This document shows, one piece after another, positions 16,740 to 25,452 of a DNA stretch of 62,947 bases (positions within the stretch are counted from its first letter, which is position 1; each line of letters begins with the position of its first letter). This DNA is from Burkholderia latens (GTDB taxonomy: Bacteria; Pseudomonadota; Gammaproteobacteria; Burkholderiales; Burkholderiaceae): assembly GCF_902499045.1 (NCBI RefSeq), contig NZ_CABVPL010000044.1:1-62947 (forward strand). Reading direction: 5' to 3'. The notes beneath the pieces were generated by a model, which saw only the letters and a list, made by a program, of their open reading frames with translations, did not search any database and was not told the DNA's origin. Position numbers and translations under genes: made by a program.

Positions 16740-18281
16740 ATGGACAACATGTACAACTCGAATGGGCTGATGCGTGTCGCGAAGGCGGCGGCCGCGAGCA
16801 CGCTGCTCGCGACGCTGCTCGCCGCGTGTGCGGTGGGGCCCGACTACAAGCGCCCGGACGTGTCGACGCCCGCAGCGTTCAAGGAAGCGCCGACGCTCGC
16901 GCCCGGCGAACAGGCCGGCACGTGGAAGACCGCCGAGCCGGCGGACGGCGCGCATCGCGGCGAATGGTGGAAGGTGTTCGGCGATCCGGTGCTCGACGCG
17001 CTCGAAGAGCAGGCGCTTGCGGCGAACCAGAACCTGAAGGCCGCGGCCGCGCGTGTCGAGGAAGCCCGTGCGGCGACCCGCACCGCGCGTTCGCAGTGGT
17101 TCCCGCAGGTCGGCGTCGGCTTCGGGCCGACGCGCGAAGGCGTGTCGTCGGCGTCGCAGTTCCAGCCGCAGGGCACGGGGCCGACCACCGCGACGCTGTG
17201 GCGCGCGCAGGGCACGGTGTCGTACGAGGCCGACCTGTTCGGCCGCGTGAGCCGCAACGTCGAGGCGTCGCGCGCCGACCAGGCGCAGAGCGAAGCACTG
17301 TTCCGTTCGGTGCAGCTCGCGCTGCAGGCCGACGTCGCGCAGAACTACTTCGAGCTGCGTCAGCTCGATTCGGACCAGGATCTGTACCGCCGTACGGTCG
17401 AACTGCGTGAAGAAGCGCTCAAGCTCGTGCAGCGCCGCTTCAACGAAGGCGACATCAGCGAGCTCGACGTGTCGCGCGCGAAGAACGAACTGGCGAGCGC
17501 GCAGGCCGATGCGGTCGGCGTCGCGCGCCGGCGCGCGGCGTCCGAGCATGCGCTCGCGATCCTGCTCGGCAAGGCGCCGGCGGACTTCGCGTTCAAGGAA
17601 ACGCCGATCGTGCCGGTCGCGGTGAAGATTCCGCCGGGCCTGCCGTCCGCGCTGCTCGAGCGCCGTCCGGACGTATCGGCGGCCGAGCGTGCGATGGCGG
17701 CCGCGAACGCGCGGATCGGTCTCGCGAAGTCGGCGTATTTCCCGAAGCTCGATATCACGGGTGCGTTCGGATATGAGGCGTCGACGCTCGGCAACCTGTT
17801 CCTGTGGTCGAGCCGCACGTTCCTGCTCGGGCCGTTCGCCGGCACCGCGCTGACGCTGCCGCTGTTCGACGGCGGGCGGCGTGCGGCCGGCGTGCAGCAG
17901 GCGCGCGCGCAGTACGACGAGCAGGTCGCGAATTACCGGCAGCAGGTGCTCGTCGCGTTCCGCGAAGTCGAGGACAATCTCGCCGATCTGCGGCTGCTGG
18001 ACGATCAGATCCGCGCGCAGAATGCGGCCGTCAACGCATCGCGCCGCTCGGCGACGCTGTCGCGCACGCAGTATCAGGAAGGCGAGGTCGCGTATCTCGA
18101 CGTGATCGACGCCGAGCGGTCGGTGCTGCAGTCGCAGTTGCAGGCGAACCAGCTGACCGGTGCGCAGGCAGTGTCGACCGTGAACCTGATTCGTGCGCTC
18201 GGTGGCGGCTGGGGGGAGGCGCCGGCGTCGACTGCGGTCGGCAAGGCGGCGACCGGCAACGCGGAGGTGGCGGCGCGCTGA
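16740..18281 (+). CDS. opcM: outer-membrane efflux channel lipoprotein (OprM type)
   Basis: 513-residue TolC-like channel for the CeoAB pump. The signal peptide ends in a lipobox 'LLAAC' followed by 'AVGPDYKRP', the classic OprM/NodT start, so it is lipid-anchored in the outer membrane. Two repeats of the outer-membrane-efflux domain cover residues about 85-290 and 300-490, with 'GVQQARAQYDEQVANYRQQV' in the second. I start at the ATG at 16740 because GAGG lies upstream and the signal peptide fits; the open frame extends back into ceoB. A strong terminator follows. Confidence 0.93.
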   Translation: MDNMYNSNGLMRVAKAAAASTLLATLLAACAVGPDYKRPDVSTPAAFKEAPTLAPGEQAGTWKTAEPADGAHRGEWWKVFGDPVLDALEEQALAANQNLKAAAARVEEARAATRTARSQWFPQVGVGFGPTREGVSSASQFQPQGTGPTTATLWRAQGTVSYEADLFGRVSRNVEASRADQAQSEALFRSVQLALQADVAQNYFELRQLDSDQDLYRRTVELREEALKLVQRRFNEGDISELDVSRAKNELASAQADAVGVARRRAASEHALAILLGKAPADFAFKETPIVPVAVKIPPGLPSALLERRPDVSAAERAMAAANARIGLAKSAYFPKLDITGAFGYEASTLGNLFLWSSRTFLLGPFAGTALTLPLFDGGRRAAGVQQARAQYDEQVANYRQQVLVAFREVEDNLADLRLLDDQIRAQNAAVNASRRSATLSRTQYQEGEVAYLDVIDAERSVLQSQLQANQLTGAQAVSTVNLIRALGGGWGEAPASTAVGKAATGNAEVAAR

Positions 18282-18341
18282 GCGCCCGGCGTGAACCGCG
18301 GAAGATCCATCATCGATCGATCGACGCCTCCGAAATGACGA

Positions 18342-18384
18342 CCCCCGTTCACGCAGGCTCGCACCTGCGTGAACGGGGGTTTTT
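18342..18384 (+). terminator. rho-independent terminator of the ceo operon
   Basis: A perfect 16-bp stem (CCCCCGTTCACGCAGG at 18342-18357 with its complement at 18364-18379), 6-nt loop, followed by TTTTT. Confidence 0.9.
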
Positions 18385-18495
18385 CATTGCGATTCGCGGC
18401 GAGGTTGCAACTAACGGTCTAGCTCGTTCTGCACCTGCAAGCGCGGCAGGCGCGGCAATGCCGCGCGTGTCTCGATCAAGCCACATGGTCTTCAG

Positions 18496-18660
18496 CACGC
18501 TGCGCTCGTGACCTTCGTGATTCCGCTGATCGCGTGGTGGCGGGACGTGCGCTGTTGCGGGCGATGCTGTACGACGCGGTGCTGATCGTGTTCTTCCGAT
18601 CTTTGTGTTCACGTACAGGCGGGCGTTCGACAGCGTGTTCGGGTTGCCGGATGCGGTCAC
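18496..18660 (+). pseudogene. broken PACE-family efflux protein, C-terminal half
   Basis: Three frame-disrupted pieces read in order as 'LVTFVIPLIAWW', 'MLYDAVLIVFF' and 'IFVFTYRRAFDSVFGLPD'. This matches the second half of PACE (AceI-type, chlorhexidine) transporters, which carry a 'LPLIAWW' helix and a final 'YVYNLAYDxVF' helix. At least two frameshifts separate the pieces and the first two helices are missing. The stretch from the terminator to 18495 has no recognisable coding. Confidence 0.55.
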
Positions 18661-18757
18661 GCGCGAGGCCGAACCGGTCATGCCACGCGGCGGCGACCTG
18701 AAGGCGAAGCGTCGCAGGCGGGCCGCACCGTTTCGTTCACGAAGGAGAGGGGAGCAA

Positions 18758-18779
18758 CGGGCGGCGTGCATGCCGCCCG
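18758..18779 (-). terminator. possible terminator hairpin of the alpha/beta hydrolase gene
   Basis: CGGGCGGC and GCCGCCCG form an 8-bp stem with a 6-nt loop 17 nt past the stop codon. No T-run follows. Confidence 0.3.
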
Positions 18780-18795
18780 CGAGCGTGACGCGGGG

Positions 18796-19647
18796 TTATG
18801 CGGCGACGAAGTCGTGCACGTAACGGTTGAACACCGCGGGGCTCGCCGCGTTCATCCCGTGCGACGCGCCGGCGACGGTCTGCCGTTGCGCATCGCCGAT
18901 CCACTGCGACAGCATGTCGACGTTGTGGCGGAACATCTTCGGGCTGCGCTGGCCGTCGATCAGCAGCGTGCGGCACGCGATATCCGCTGCGGCCTGCTGC
19001 GAATACGCGGGCAGCGGATCGCGCAGCTGCTTCGGCAGCGTGCTTGCGTTGTCGATCGCCATCGTGCGAAAGCGCGACGTGCTCTTCTTCCATGCGCCCG
19101 GCACGCTCACCGAATCCACGAACATTTCGAGGCCCGCTTCGACTTCGCCCTGCTCGATCAGATTCACGGCCTTCGTGCGCAGCGCGATCGCGGCGGCCGG
19201 CAGCGCGGCTTCGCGCACGCCCGGCTGTTGCAGCGGGCCGCCCGGGTCGGCGAGCGTCAACGTTTCGACGAGATGCGGATGCTGGCGCGCGACGTTGAAC
19301 GCGACGCTGCCGCCGCGCGAATGGCCGACGAGATGCACGGGGCCGAGATCGAGCGCATCGATGAATTCGGCGAGTTCGTCGACGTGGTTCTGCCAGCTGA
19401 ATTCGCCCTGGATGCCCGCTTCGACGGCCGGCCAGTAGTGGCTCAGGCTCGGCGCGATGCAGCGGTAGTGATCCGACAGCGACGCGAGTTGCGGATCCCA
19501 GTAGCGGTAATCGCACAGCGATCCGTGCACGAACACCATCGGCGCGCCGCTGCCCCGCTCGACATACGGCAGGCTGATGCCTGACGACAGCGTCGCAAAT
19601 TGCAGGTCGGGGTTCGCGAGCACCGAAGGCTCGATTCGCATGTTCAT
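18796..19647 (-). CDS. alpha/beta hydrolase
   Basis: Soluble hydrolase of 283 residues. The fold is clear: 'MVFVHGSLCDYRYWDPQL' oxyanion strand, nucleophile Ser in 'VHLVGHSRGGSVAFNVA', and a late 'TVAGASHGMNAASPAVF' with the catalytic His. The acid is probably the Asp of 'TLLIDGQRSPKMF'. Substrate cannot be assigned. The start is uncertain: the ATG at 19647 ('MNMRIEPS') has only a weak GAG upstream, and an ATG at 19641 is an alternative. It stands alone between the ceo operon and the dct genes. Confidence 0.82.
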   Translation of the reverse strand: MNMRIEPSVLANPDLQFATLSSGISLPYVERGSGAPMVFVHGSLCDYRYWDPQLASLSDHYRCIAPSLSHYWPAVEAGIQGEFSWQNHVDELAEFIDALDLGPVHLVGHSRGGSVAFNVARQHPHLVETLTLADPGGPLQQPGVREAALPAAAIALRTKAVNLIEQGEVEAGLEMFVDSVSVPGAWKKSTSRFRTMAIDNASTLPKQLRDPLPAYSQQAAADIACRTLLIDGQRSPKMFRHNVDMLSQWIGDAQRQTVAGASHGMNAASPAVFNRYVHDFVAA

Positions 19648-19917
19648 GACTGAAAACTCATTGGGTGCGTCATCACGTCGCAACTATGCCTGACGCCGAC
19701 CTGCAAGGAAAACGCATAATTTTCATCGCGACGATCAATTTTATTGATGGCTCGGCGGGAAACCCCTGGCGCAGCGTGGGGGTCGGGCGAGCCTTTCAAT
19801 CATCTGACGATCGATCGTGCGACCGAAGGCACGTGCGGACGCCCGCGCAAGCGCGCGTCTGAGCAGTGCGGAAGCACGGGGAAGGAAGCGGAAAGGCCGC
19901 CGAACGCGGCCTGCGCG

Positions 19918-20277
19918 TCACTGCACCGCGAGCGCGGGCGCGGCCTGAAGCTTGACGGGCAGATCGTTGTCCGCCGCGAACTGCATCGCGAAGTCGAACG
20001 CATCGGCACAGGCTTCGCGCAATTCGTCCGACACGAACAGGCATTTGACGCCGCCGTCGACGACCGGCATCGCCAGCCGCGACAGCGCGCACGGATAGCC
20101 GGGCCGCCGCTCGCCGACGAACAGCGTGATCACGCCCGCGAGCCGTTCGGGCCAGTCGCTCGGGCGGAAGGTCTTGTGCGCGCGCGTGACGCCGCGGATC
20201 AGGTGGCCGTCGAGGCGGCCGTGTTCGGTGATGTCGATGCGATCCATGCCGGTGTTGCGTATCCTCGTGCGCGTCAT
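19918..20277 (-). CDS. DUF3579 protein, coupled to dctD
   Basis: Small protein of 119 residues (109 if started at the ATG at 20247). It carries the DUF3579 core 'FRPSDWPERLAGVITLF' and 'GGVKCLFVSDELREACADAFDFAMQFAADNDL'. Function unknown. The ATG at 20277 overlaps the dctD stop codon (ATGA), which suggests translational coupling, so I prefer it. It is the last gene of the transporter-dctB-dctD run, so it may be coexpressed with dicarboxylate sensing. Confidence 0.72.
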   Translation of the reverse strand: MTRTRIRNTGMDRIDITEHGRLDGHLIRGVTRAHKTFRPSDWPERLAGVITLFVGERRPGYPCALSRLAMPVVDGGVKCLFVSDELREACADAFDFAMQFAADNDLPVKLQAAPALAVQ

Positions 20278-21635
20278 TCGCCGCCGTCGGCGGCCGCGTC
20301 GCCGCGCGCGGGAATCCGCAGGTGGCGCAGCTTGTGATAAAGCGTCTTCTTCGGCATGCCGAGCGCCTCGCTCGCGTCCGCGACGTTGCCGTGGTGACGC
20401 CGCAGCATGTCCTCGATCAGCATTCGCTCGAAATACGCGAGCTGCTCCGCGAGCGTGCCGCCGGCCGTCGCCGTGCCGCCGGACGACAGCAGGCTGTCGC
20501 CGGTCAGCCCGAGCACGAAGCGGTCGGCCACGTTCTGCAGTTCGCGCACGTTGCCGGGCCACGCGTGCGTCATCAGTTCGGACACCTGCGCGGCGGTGAC
20601 GACCGGCGCCGGCTGCCCGAAGCGCCGTGCGGCCGCGAGCACGAAATGCTCGAACAGCAGCGGCACGTCCTCGCGCCGCTCGCGCAGCGGCGGCAACTCG
20701 ATCTGCGCGACGTTGAGCCGATACAGCAAATCCGCGCGAAAACGCCCGTCGGCCGCGAGTTCCGCGAGATCGGCCTTCGATGCGGCGATCACACGGCAGT
20801 CGACCGGAATCAGCTCGTTCGCGCCGAGCCGTTCGACCACGCGCTCCTGCAGCACGCGCAGCATCTTGATCTGCAGCGGAATCGGCATCGTCTCGATCTC
20901 GTCGAGGAACAGCGTGCCGCCGTGCGCCCATTCGATCTTGCCGATGCGTTTCTTGATCGCGCCGGTGAACGCGCCGGCCTCGTGGCCGAACAGTTCGCTC
21001 TCGAACACCTGTTCCGGCAGGCCGCCGCAGTTCAGCGCGACGAAATGCGCGTCGCGCCGGCCGCCGAAGTCGTGCAGGCTGCGCGCGATCAGCTCCTTGC
21101 CGGTCCCTGTCTCGCCGGTGATCAGTACCGACACCGACGTGTCGGCGAGGCGCAGGATCTTCTTGCGCACGTCGGCCATCGCGGGCGACTTGCCGAGCAC
21201 GTACGCGTCGATGCCCTGCCAGTTGTTCAGCGCCGCGCGCAGCCCCTGCACCTCGAGCGTGAGCCGACGTTTCTCGACCGCGCGCGCGACGCGCCCGGCG
21301 ATCACGTCCGACGAAAACGGCTTCTCGATGAAGTCGTATGCGCCGTCCTGCATTGCGCCGACCGCCGTCGAAATGTCCGCGTGGCCGCTGATCAGCACGA
21401 CCGGGATCTGCGGATCGACGGCCATCACGCGTTCGAGCAGCTGCAGCCCGTCGATGCCCGGCATCCGGACGTCCGACACGATCACGACCGGCGCGCCGGG
21501 CGCGACGTGCGCGAGCGCGTCGGCGGCGGACGCGAATGCGTCGACCGGGAACCCGGCGAGCGCGACGGCCTGCTCGACGCCGATCCGGACGTTTTCATCG
21601 TCCTCGACGACCAGCACGCGAATTTCATCTTCCAT
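20274..21635 (-). CDS. dctD: sigma-54-dependent response regulator, DctD type
   Basis: NtrC-family activator of 453 residues. Receiver domain (residues 5-120) with phosphoacceptor Asp55 in 'VIVSDVRMPG'; AAA+ domain (about 145-380) with Walker A 'GETGTGKE', the sigma-54-contacting GAFTGA loop and Walker B 'GGTLFLDEIE'; Fis-type HTH at the C-terminus ('NVADASEALGMPKKTLYHKLRHL'). The intact GAFTGA shows it can open sigma-54 promoters. It overlaps dctB by 11 nt, forming a two-component pair, and a fitting sigma-54 promoter precedes the transporter upstream. Confidence 0.93.
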   Translation of the reverse strand: MEDEIRVLVVEDDENVRIGVEQAVALAGFPVDAFASAADALAHVAPGAPVVIVSDVRMPGIDGLQLLERVMAVDPQIPVVLISGHADISTAVGAMQDGAYDFIEKPFSSDVIAGRVARAVEKRRLTLEVQGLRAALNNWQGIDAYVLGKSPAMADVRKKILRLADTSVSVLITGETGTGKELIARSLHDFGGRRDAHFVALNCGGLPEQVFESELFGHEAGAFTGAIKKRIGKIEWAHGGTLFLDEIETMPIPLQIKMLRVLQERVVERLGANELIPVDCRVIAASKADLAELAADGRFRADLLYRLNVAQIELPPLRERREDVPLLFEHFVLAAARRFGQPAPVVTAAQVSELMTHAWPGNVRELQNVADRFVLGLTGDSLLSSGGTATAGGTLAEQLAYFERMLIEDMLRRHHGNVADASEALGMPKKTLYHKLRHLRIPARGDAAADGGE

Positions 21636-23520
21636 GCTCTGTCCTTTGTTGCGGCGTCGCCGCCGCGAATTCGATGGTGAACCGCGCGCCGCCTTCGTCG
21701 CGGTTCGTCGCGGCGATCTTCGCGCCGAACGCCTCCACGATGCGCGACGTGATCGCGAGGCCGAGCCCGAGGCCCTGGCCGCGCGGCTTGGTGGTCACGA
21801 ACGGCTCGAACAGGTGCGGCAGCACGTCCGGTGCGATGCCGGCGCCGCTGTCGGCGACGGTCAAGCGCACGCGGCCGGCTTCGTCCGCGTCGCCGATTGG
21901 CGCGGCCTCGATGACGATGCGCCGCACCGGCGCGTCGTGCACCGCGTCGAGCGCGTTGCCGAGCAGGTTCACGATCACCTGCTGCAGCTGGCTCGATTCC
22001 GCGGACACCGTCGTGCCGGGCGCGATGTGCACGTCGAGCTGCACGCCTTCGTCGCGGATCCGCGCATCGTAGATCAGCCGCGCATGTGCGACGGCCTCGT
22101 TCAGCGACACCGCGACGCGCTCCACGTCGGGCTTGCGCGCGAAGGTCTTCAGCTCGCCGGTGAGCACGGCCATGCTGTCGACGAGCTTGCCGATCCGTTC
22201 GAGATTCGCGTACGCCGGCGCCGGCTGGCCGCGCTCGAAGAACGTGCGCGCGTTGTCGCACAGCGTGCGGATCGCGACGAGCGGCTGGTTCAGCTCGTGC
22301 GTGAGGCCGGCCGCCATCTGTCCGAGCACCGCGAGCTTGCCCGCGTGCACCACTTCCTGCTGCGAATCGCGCAGCCGCTGCTCGGTGCGTTCGCGCTCGA
22401 CGATCTCGCGCTGCATGCGTTCGTTCGCGGCGGTCAGCGCGGCCGTGCGCTGCGCGACGGTCAGCTCGAGTTGATCGTTCGCGCGGCGCAGCGCGTCCTG
22501 CGCGTTGAGCCGCGCGGCGATCGCCCGCCGGCGCTGGACCGCGTAGCCGACCAGCAGCGCGGCGATCAGGAACGCGCCGGTGACGAACACGAACGCGGTC
22601 TGCTGCTGGCGCCGCGCACCGGCGATGTCGAGCAGCACCATCAGCGAATCGCCCGCCTGCGGCGCGGGGCGCGACATCACCAGATAGCGCGTGCTGCGGC
22701 CCGCGTGCCGCGTATCGGGGAACGTGCCGAACCATGCGGCGGCGCCGCGATCGCCGATGCGGCGGTACGGCAGCACGTCGACCGTGCGGCCCGCGTATTG
22801 GCGCGATGCCTGGATGTCGCGCTGCTGCTGTGCGGTGATCGGACGCAGCGCAGTGAACTTCCACGCCGGCTCGGTCGAGATCACGATCACGCCATTGCTG
22901 TCGACCACCATCGCGGCGACCCCCGGCGCGCGCCACGCGGACTCGAGCGGGTCGACGCTGATCTTCACGGCGGCCGCGCCGATCGGCACGCCGCCGTCGC
23001 GCACCGCGCTCGCGAAGTAGACGCCCGGCACGCCGGTGTTGGTGCCGATCCCGAAGAAGCGGCCGCTGCCGCGCGCCAGCGCGTCCTTGAAGTACGGCCG
23101 GTACGACACGTTGGTGCCGACGAAACTGATCGTCTCGTTCCAGTTGCTTGCGGCGATCACTTCGCCGCGCAGGTCGATCACGTCGACGGCGCCGCTGCCG
23201 GCGTCGCGGTTTACGGCTTCCAGATAGGTATTGACCGAATGCACGAGATCGGACGCGTCGTGCGGCGCAGCCTTCAGCAGCGCGCGCACGCCGTCCTGCC
23301 GCGCGACCAGGCCGGGCAGGATCTCGAAGCGGCCGAGCTCGCTTTTCAGGCTCGACGCATACAGGTCGAGCCGGTGTGCGCCGGTTTCCTCGAGCGCGTC
23401 GATCGCGCGTTCCCATGCGAAATCGACGGCCGCGCCCGCCACGCCGACATACAGCACGGCGGCCGACGCCCAACCCCACCACGGGATTCCCTTGAAGCTC
23501 TTCTGCACGTTCGCCCTCAT
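21625..23520 (-). CDS. dctB: C4-dicarboxylate sensor histidine kinase, DctB type
   Basis: Membrane kinase of 631 residues. Two membrane helices (about residues 15-35 and 305-330) flank a periplasmic sensor of about 260 residues resembling the double-PAS domain of DctB. A coiled-coil linker is followed by the phosphoacceptor His in 'LTHELNQPLVAIRTL' and an ATP-binding domain with 'NLLGNALDA', 'DSGAGIAPDVLPHLFEPF' and 'GLGLGLAI'. The ATG at 23520 has a weak ribosome site; a GTG at 23508 has GAGGG 5 nt upstream and may be the true start. Its periplasmic ligand is probably a hydroxy-di/tricarboxylate given the neighbouring 2HCT carrier. Confidence 0.9.
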   Translation of the reverse strand: MRANVQKSFKGIPWWGWASAAVLYVGVAGAAVDFAWERAIDALEETGAHRLDLYASSLKSELGRFEILPGLVARQDGVRALLKAAPHDASDLVHSVNTYLEAVNRDAGSGAVDVIDLRGEVIAASNWNETISFVGTNVSYRPYFKDALARGSGRFFGIGTNTGVPGVYFASAVRDGGVPIGAAAVKISVDPLESAWRAPGVAAMVVDSNGVIVISTEPAWKFTALRPITAQQQRDIQASRQYAGRTVDVLPYRRIGDRGAAAWFGTFPDTRHAGRSTRYLVMSRPAPQAGDSLMVLLDIAGARRQQQTAFVFVTGAFLIAALLVGYAVQRRRAIAARLNAQDALRRANDQLELTVAQRTAALTAANERMQREIVERERTEQRLRDSQQEVVHAGKLAVLGQMAAGLTHELNQPLVAIRTLCDNARTFFERGQPAPAYANLERIGKLVDSMAVLTGELKTFARKPDVERVAVSLNEAVAHARLIYDARIRDEGVQLDVHIAPGTTVSAESSQLQQVIVNLLGNALDAVHDAPVRRIVIEAAPIGDADEAGRVRLTVADSGAGIAPDVLPHLFEPFVTTKPRGQGLGLGLAITSRIVEAFGAKIAATNRDEGGARFTIEFAAATPQQRTEHGR

Positions 23521-23524
23521 CGAA

Positions 23525-23587
23525 GCCCGCAGCCGGTCGCCCGCAGCCGGTCGCCCGCCGCCGGTCGCCCGCAGCCGGTCGCCCGCA
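23525..23587. repeat. 14-bp tandem repeat upstream of dctB
   Basis: Four copies of GCCCGCAGCCGGTC (23525-23580; the third has one substitution) plus a partial fifth, immediately before the dctB start. Copy number of such repeats often varies between strains and may change dctB expression; the effect is inferred. Confidence 0.8.
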
Positions 23588-23592
23588 ACGAC

Positions 23593-23628
23593 ACGCGCCG
23601 CGCACCGGCAGAGCCGGCGGCGGCGCGT
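23593..23628 (-). terminator. strong hairpin between the 2HCT transporter gene and dctB
   Basis: Outer 9-bp arms (ACGCGCCGC at 23593-23601, GCGGCGCGT at 23620-23628) and inner CCGGC/GCCGG form a long stem. There is no T-run, so it may only reduce read-through from the transporter into dctBD or stabilise the transporter mRNA. Confidence 0.4.
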
Positions 23629-23665
23629 GCGAAGCGGCGTGCGCGACGGTGCGCGCGGCCGCGCG

Positions 23666-25030
23666 TTATCCGAAGTGCGCGACCAGGATCAGCGTCACCG
23701 TGACGACGATCGCGCCGCCGATGCGGGTGGCGATCTGCGCGAACGGCATCAGCTGCATCCGGTTCGCGGCGGTCAGGATCGCAACGTCGCCGGTGCCGCC
23801 TTGCCCGCTGTGGCAGGCGTTCACGATTGCGGTGTCGATAGGGTACATCTTCAGCAGGCGGCCGACCACGAAACCGGTGCCCATCAGCGTCGCGACGGTC
23901 GACACGATCGTGATCACGTTGACGATCGTGAACGCGGCGGTCAGCTTGTCCCACGGCGTCATCGCGACGCCGATCGCGAACAGCAGCGGATAAGTGACGG
24001 CCGTCGAGAAGAACTTGTAGACGACGAACGCGCCTTCCTGCAGCGGCGGCGACACGGCACGCGCGAGCTTCACGAGCACCGCGAGGAACAGCATCGCGAC
24101 CGGCGCGGGCAGCCCGAACAGCTTGTGCGCCATCAGGCCGACCAGGTACAGCGTGATCGCCGTGATGCCGGCGCCCGCGATGTGCGTGACGTCGACGTGC
24201 CCGCGGATCTCCTCGTTCTCGGGCGTCATGTCGCCGCTTTCGCCGACCTGCAGGCGGCCGTTGCCGGTCAGGTGCGGCAGGCGCTTGCCGATCATGTCGA
24301 GCGCGCCCGACAGGATGATCGCCGTCAGGCTGCCGAGCATCACCGACGGCAGCACCATCGCGAACATCTCGCCCTGCGGCAGGTGCATCAGTTCCGAATA
24401 GCCGATCGACAGCGGAATCGCGCCTTCGCCGACGCCGCCTGCCATGATCGGCACGACGATGTACAGCAGCGTGTGGCGCGCGCCCAGGCCGAGCGCGGTG
24501 CCGACTGCCGTGCCGACGATCGCGGCCGCGACCGAACCGACGGCGAGCGGGATGAAGATCTTCACGAAGCCCTGGATCAGCACGCGGCGGTCCATGCTCA
24601 GGATGCTGCCGACGATGATCGACGCGATGAACAGGTACAGGAAGTTCGTCGACTTCGTGAACTCGACCGTCAGGTTCAGCACCGGTTTCGGCAGCACGTG
24701 ATAGTAGGTGAGCGCCGACGGCACGAAGGTCGCGAAGATCGCGGCCGCGCCGATGTTGCGCAACAGCGGCAGGCGCTTGCCGAGTTCCGCGCACGTGAAG
24801 CCGAAGAACGCGAGCACGGCGATCGCCATCGAGATCTCGCCGGGCACCTTGCCCGTCACGGCAAAGCCGACGATCAGCCCGAACAGGATCAGGTAGACCG
24901 GCAGCGGGATGATGCCGATGCGGATTTCCATCAGCTTCCACCAGCCGTGCGGCCAGAAGCGTTCGCGCGTGACTGGACCGGCTTCGGCGATGGCCTCGGG
25001 ACGGGACGGGGTATGGATAGAGGTCTGCAA
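23666..25030 (-). CDS. 2-hydroxycarboxylate transporter (2HCT family, CitS/MaeN-like)
   Basis: Sodium- or proton-coupled carrier of 454 residues for citrate, malate or a similar 2-hydroxycarboxylate. About eleven membrane segments are visible, and both re-entrant loop motifs of the family are present: 'PIMAGGVGEGAIPLS' in the first half and 'NACHSGQGGTGDVAIL' in the second. Substrate choice among citrate and malate is not resolvable. It is preceded by a sigma-54 promoter with two dyads and followed on the same strand by dctB and dctD, so its expression is almost certainly substrate-induced through DctBD. Confidence 0.9.
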   Translation of the reverse strand: MQTSIHTPSRPEAIAEAGPVTRERFWPHGWWKLMEIRIGIIPLPVYLILFGLIVGFAVTGKVPGEISMAIAVLAFFGFTCAELGKRLPLLRNIGAAAIFATFVPSALTYYHVLPKPVLNLTVEFTKSTNFLYLFIASIIVGSILSMDRRVLIQGFVKIFIPLAVGSVAAAIVGTAVGTALGLGARHTLLYIVVPIMAGGVGEGAIPLSIGYSELMHLPQGEMFAMVLPSVMLGSLTAIILSGALDMIGKRLPHLTGNGRLQVGESGDMTPENEEIRGHVDVTHIAGAGITAITLYLVGLMAHKLFGLPAPVAMLFLAVLVKLARAVSPPLQEGAFVVYKFFSTAVTYPLLFAIGVAMTPWDKLTAAFTIVNVITIVSTVATLMGTGFVVGRLLKMYPIDTAIVNACHSGQGGTGDVAILTAANRMQLMPFAQIATRIGGAIVVTVTLILVAHFG

Positions 25031-25090
25031 GACGTGTCTCCTGATGTTGGAATGCCTGCATCGCTTCGCGGCATCGTGTGCCGTCTATTA

Positions 25091-25106
25091 CGCAACCCCC
25101 ATGCCA
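25091..25106 (-). promoter_or_regulatory. sigma-54 (-24/-12) promoter of the 2HCT transporter
   Basis: On the minus strand TGGCATGGGGGTTGCG matches the -24/-12 consensus (TGGCACG-N4-TTGC) with correct GG-to-GC spacing. Transcription would start near 25080, about 50 nt before the ATG. Confidence 0.8.
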
Positions 25107-25189
25107 GAATTCCGGCCTGCCCGAATATTTCTAATGCGTTGATTCATAAGGGATTTGTTTCGTCTGCGGAAAGAGTTGCGGCGGCCCGC

Positions 25190-25237
25190 AGGCCGAGATT
25201 TCGGAATTCGCGCGGCGGCGAGGCCGAGATTTCGGCC
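25190..25237. promoter_or_regulatory. paired upstream activator sites, probably for DctD
   Basis: AGGCCGAGATTTCGG occurs twice (25190-25204, 25221-25235), 31 bp apart, about three helical turns. Each contains the dyad CCGA-N4-TCGG, and the second extends to GGCCGA-N4-TCGGCC. They lie about 85-130 bp upstream of the -24 box, the usual place for NtrC-type activator binding. Confidence 0.7.
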
Positions 25238-25452
25238 AGATGGCCGGCCCGGCCCGCTTCGCCCGCTGATCGCACGCCATATCGCCGCGCGCGATTTTCT
25301 TCGCACAATCGCTTCGTAGACCGCCCTGACGCCGCTCTCTATCATCGGCTGATCCTTTTCCGATGCGATGACGACCGTCCGGAGAACGCCCGCGCGTTCG
25401 CCGCGGCGCCGCTCATCCGTCGATACCGTCTTTGGACAGGAGAGTGGTTTCC

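Noticed and set aside
13577-16801. Minus-strand open frame of over 1000 codons opposite ceoB
   Set aside because: Arg/His/Asp-rich translation without domains; an antisense artefact of high GC and codon bias over the clear RND pump gene.
23525-23587. CRISPR array at the 14-bp repeats
   Set aside because: Units are directly adjacent without spacers and no cas genes are present.
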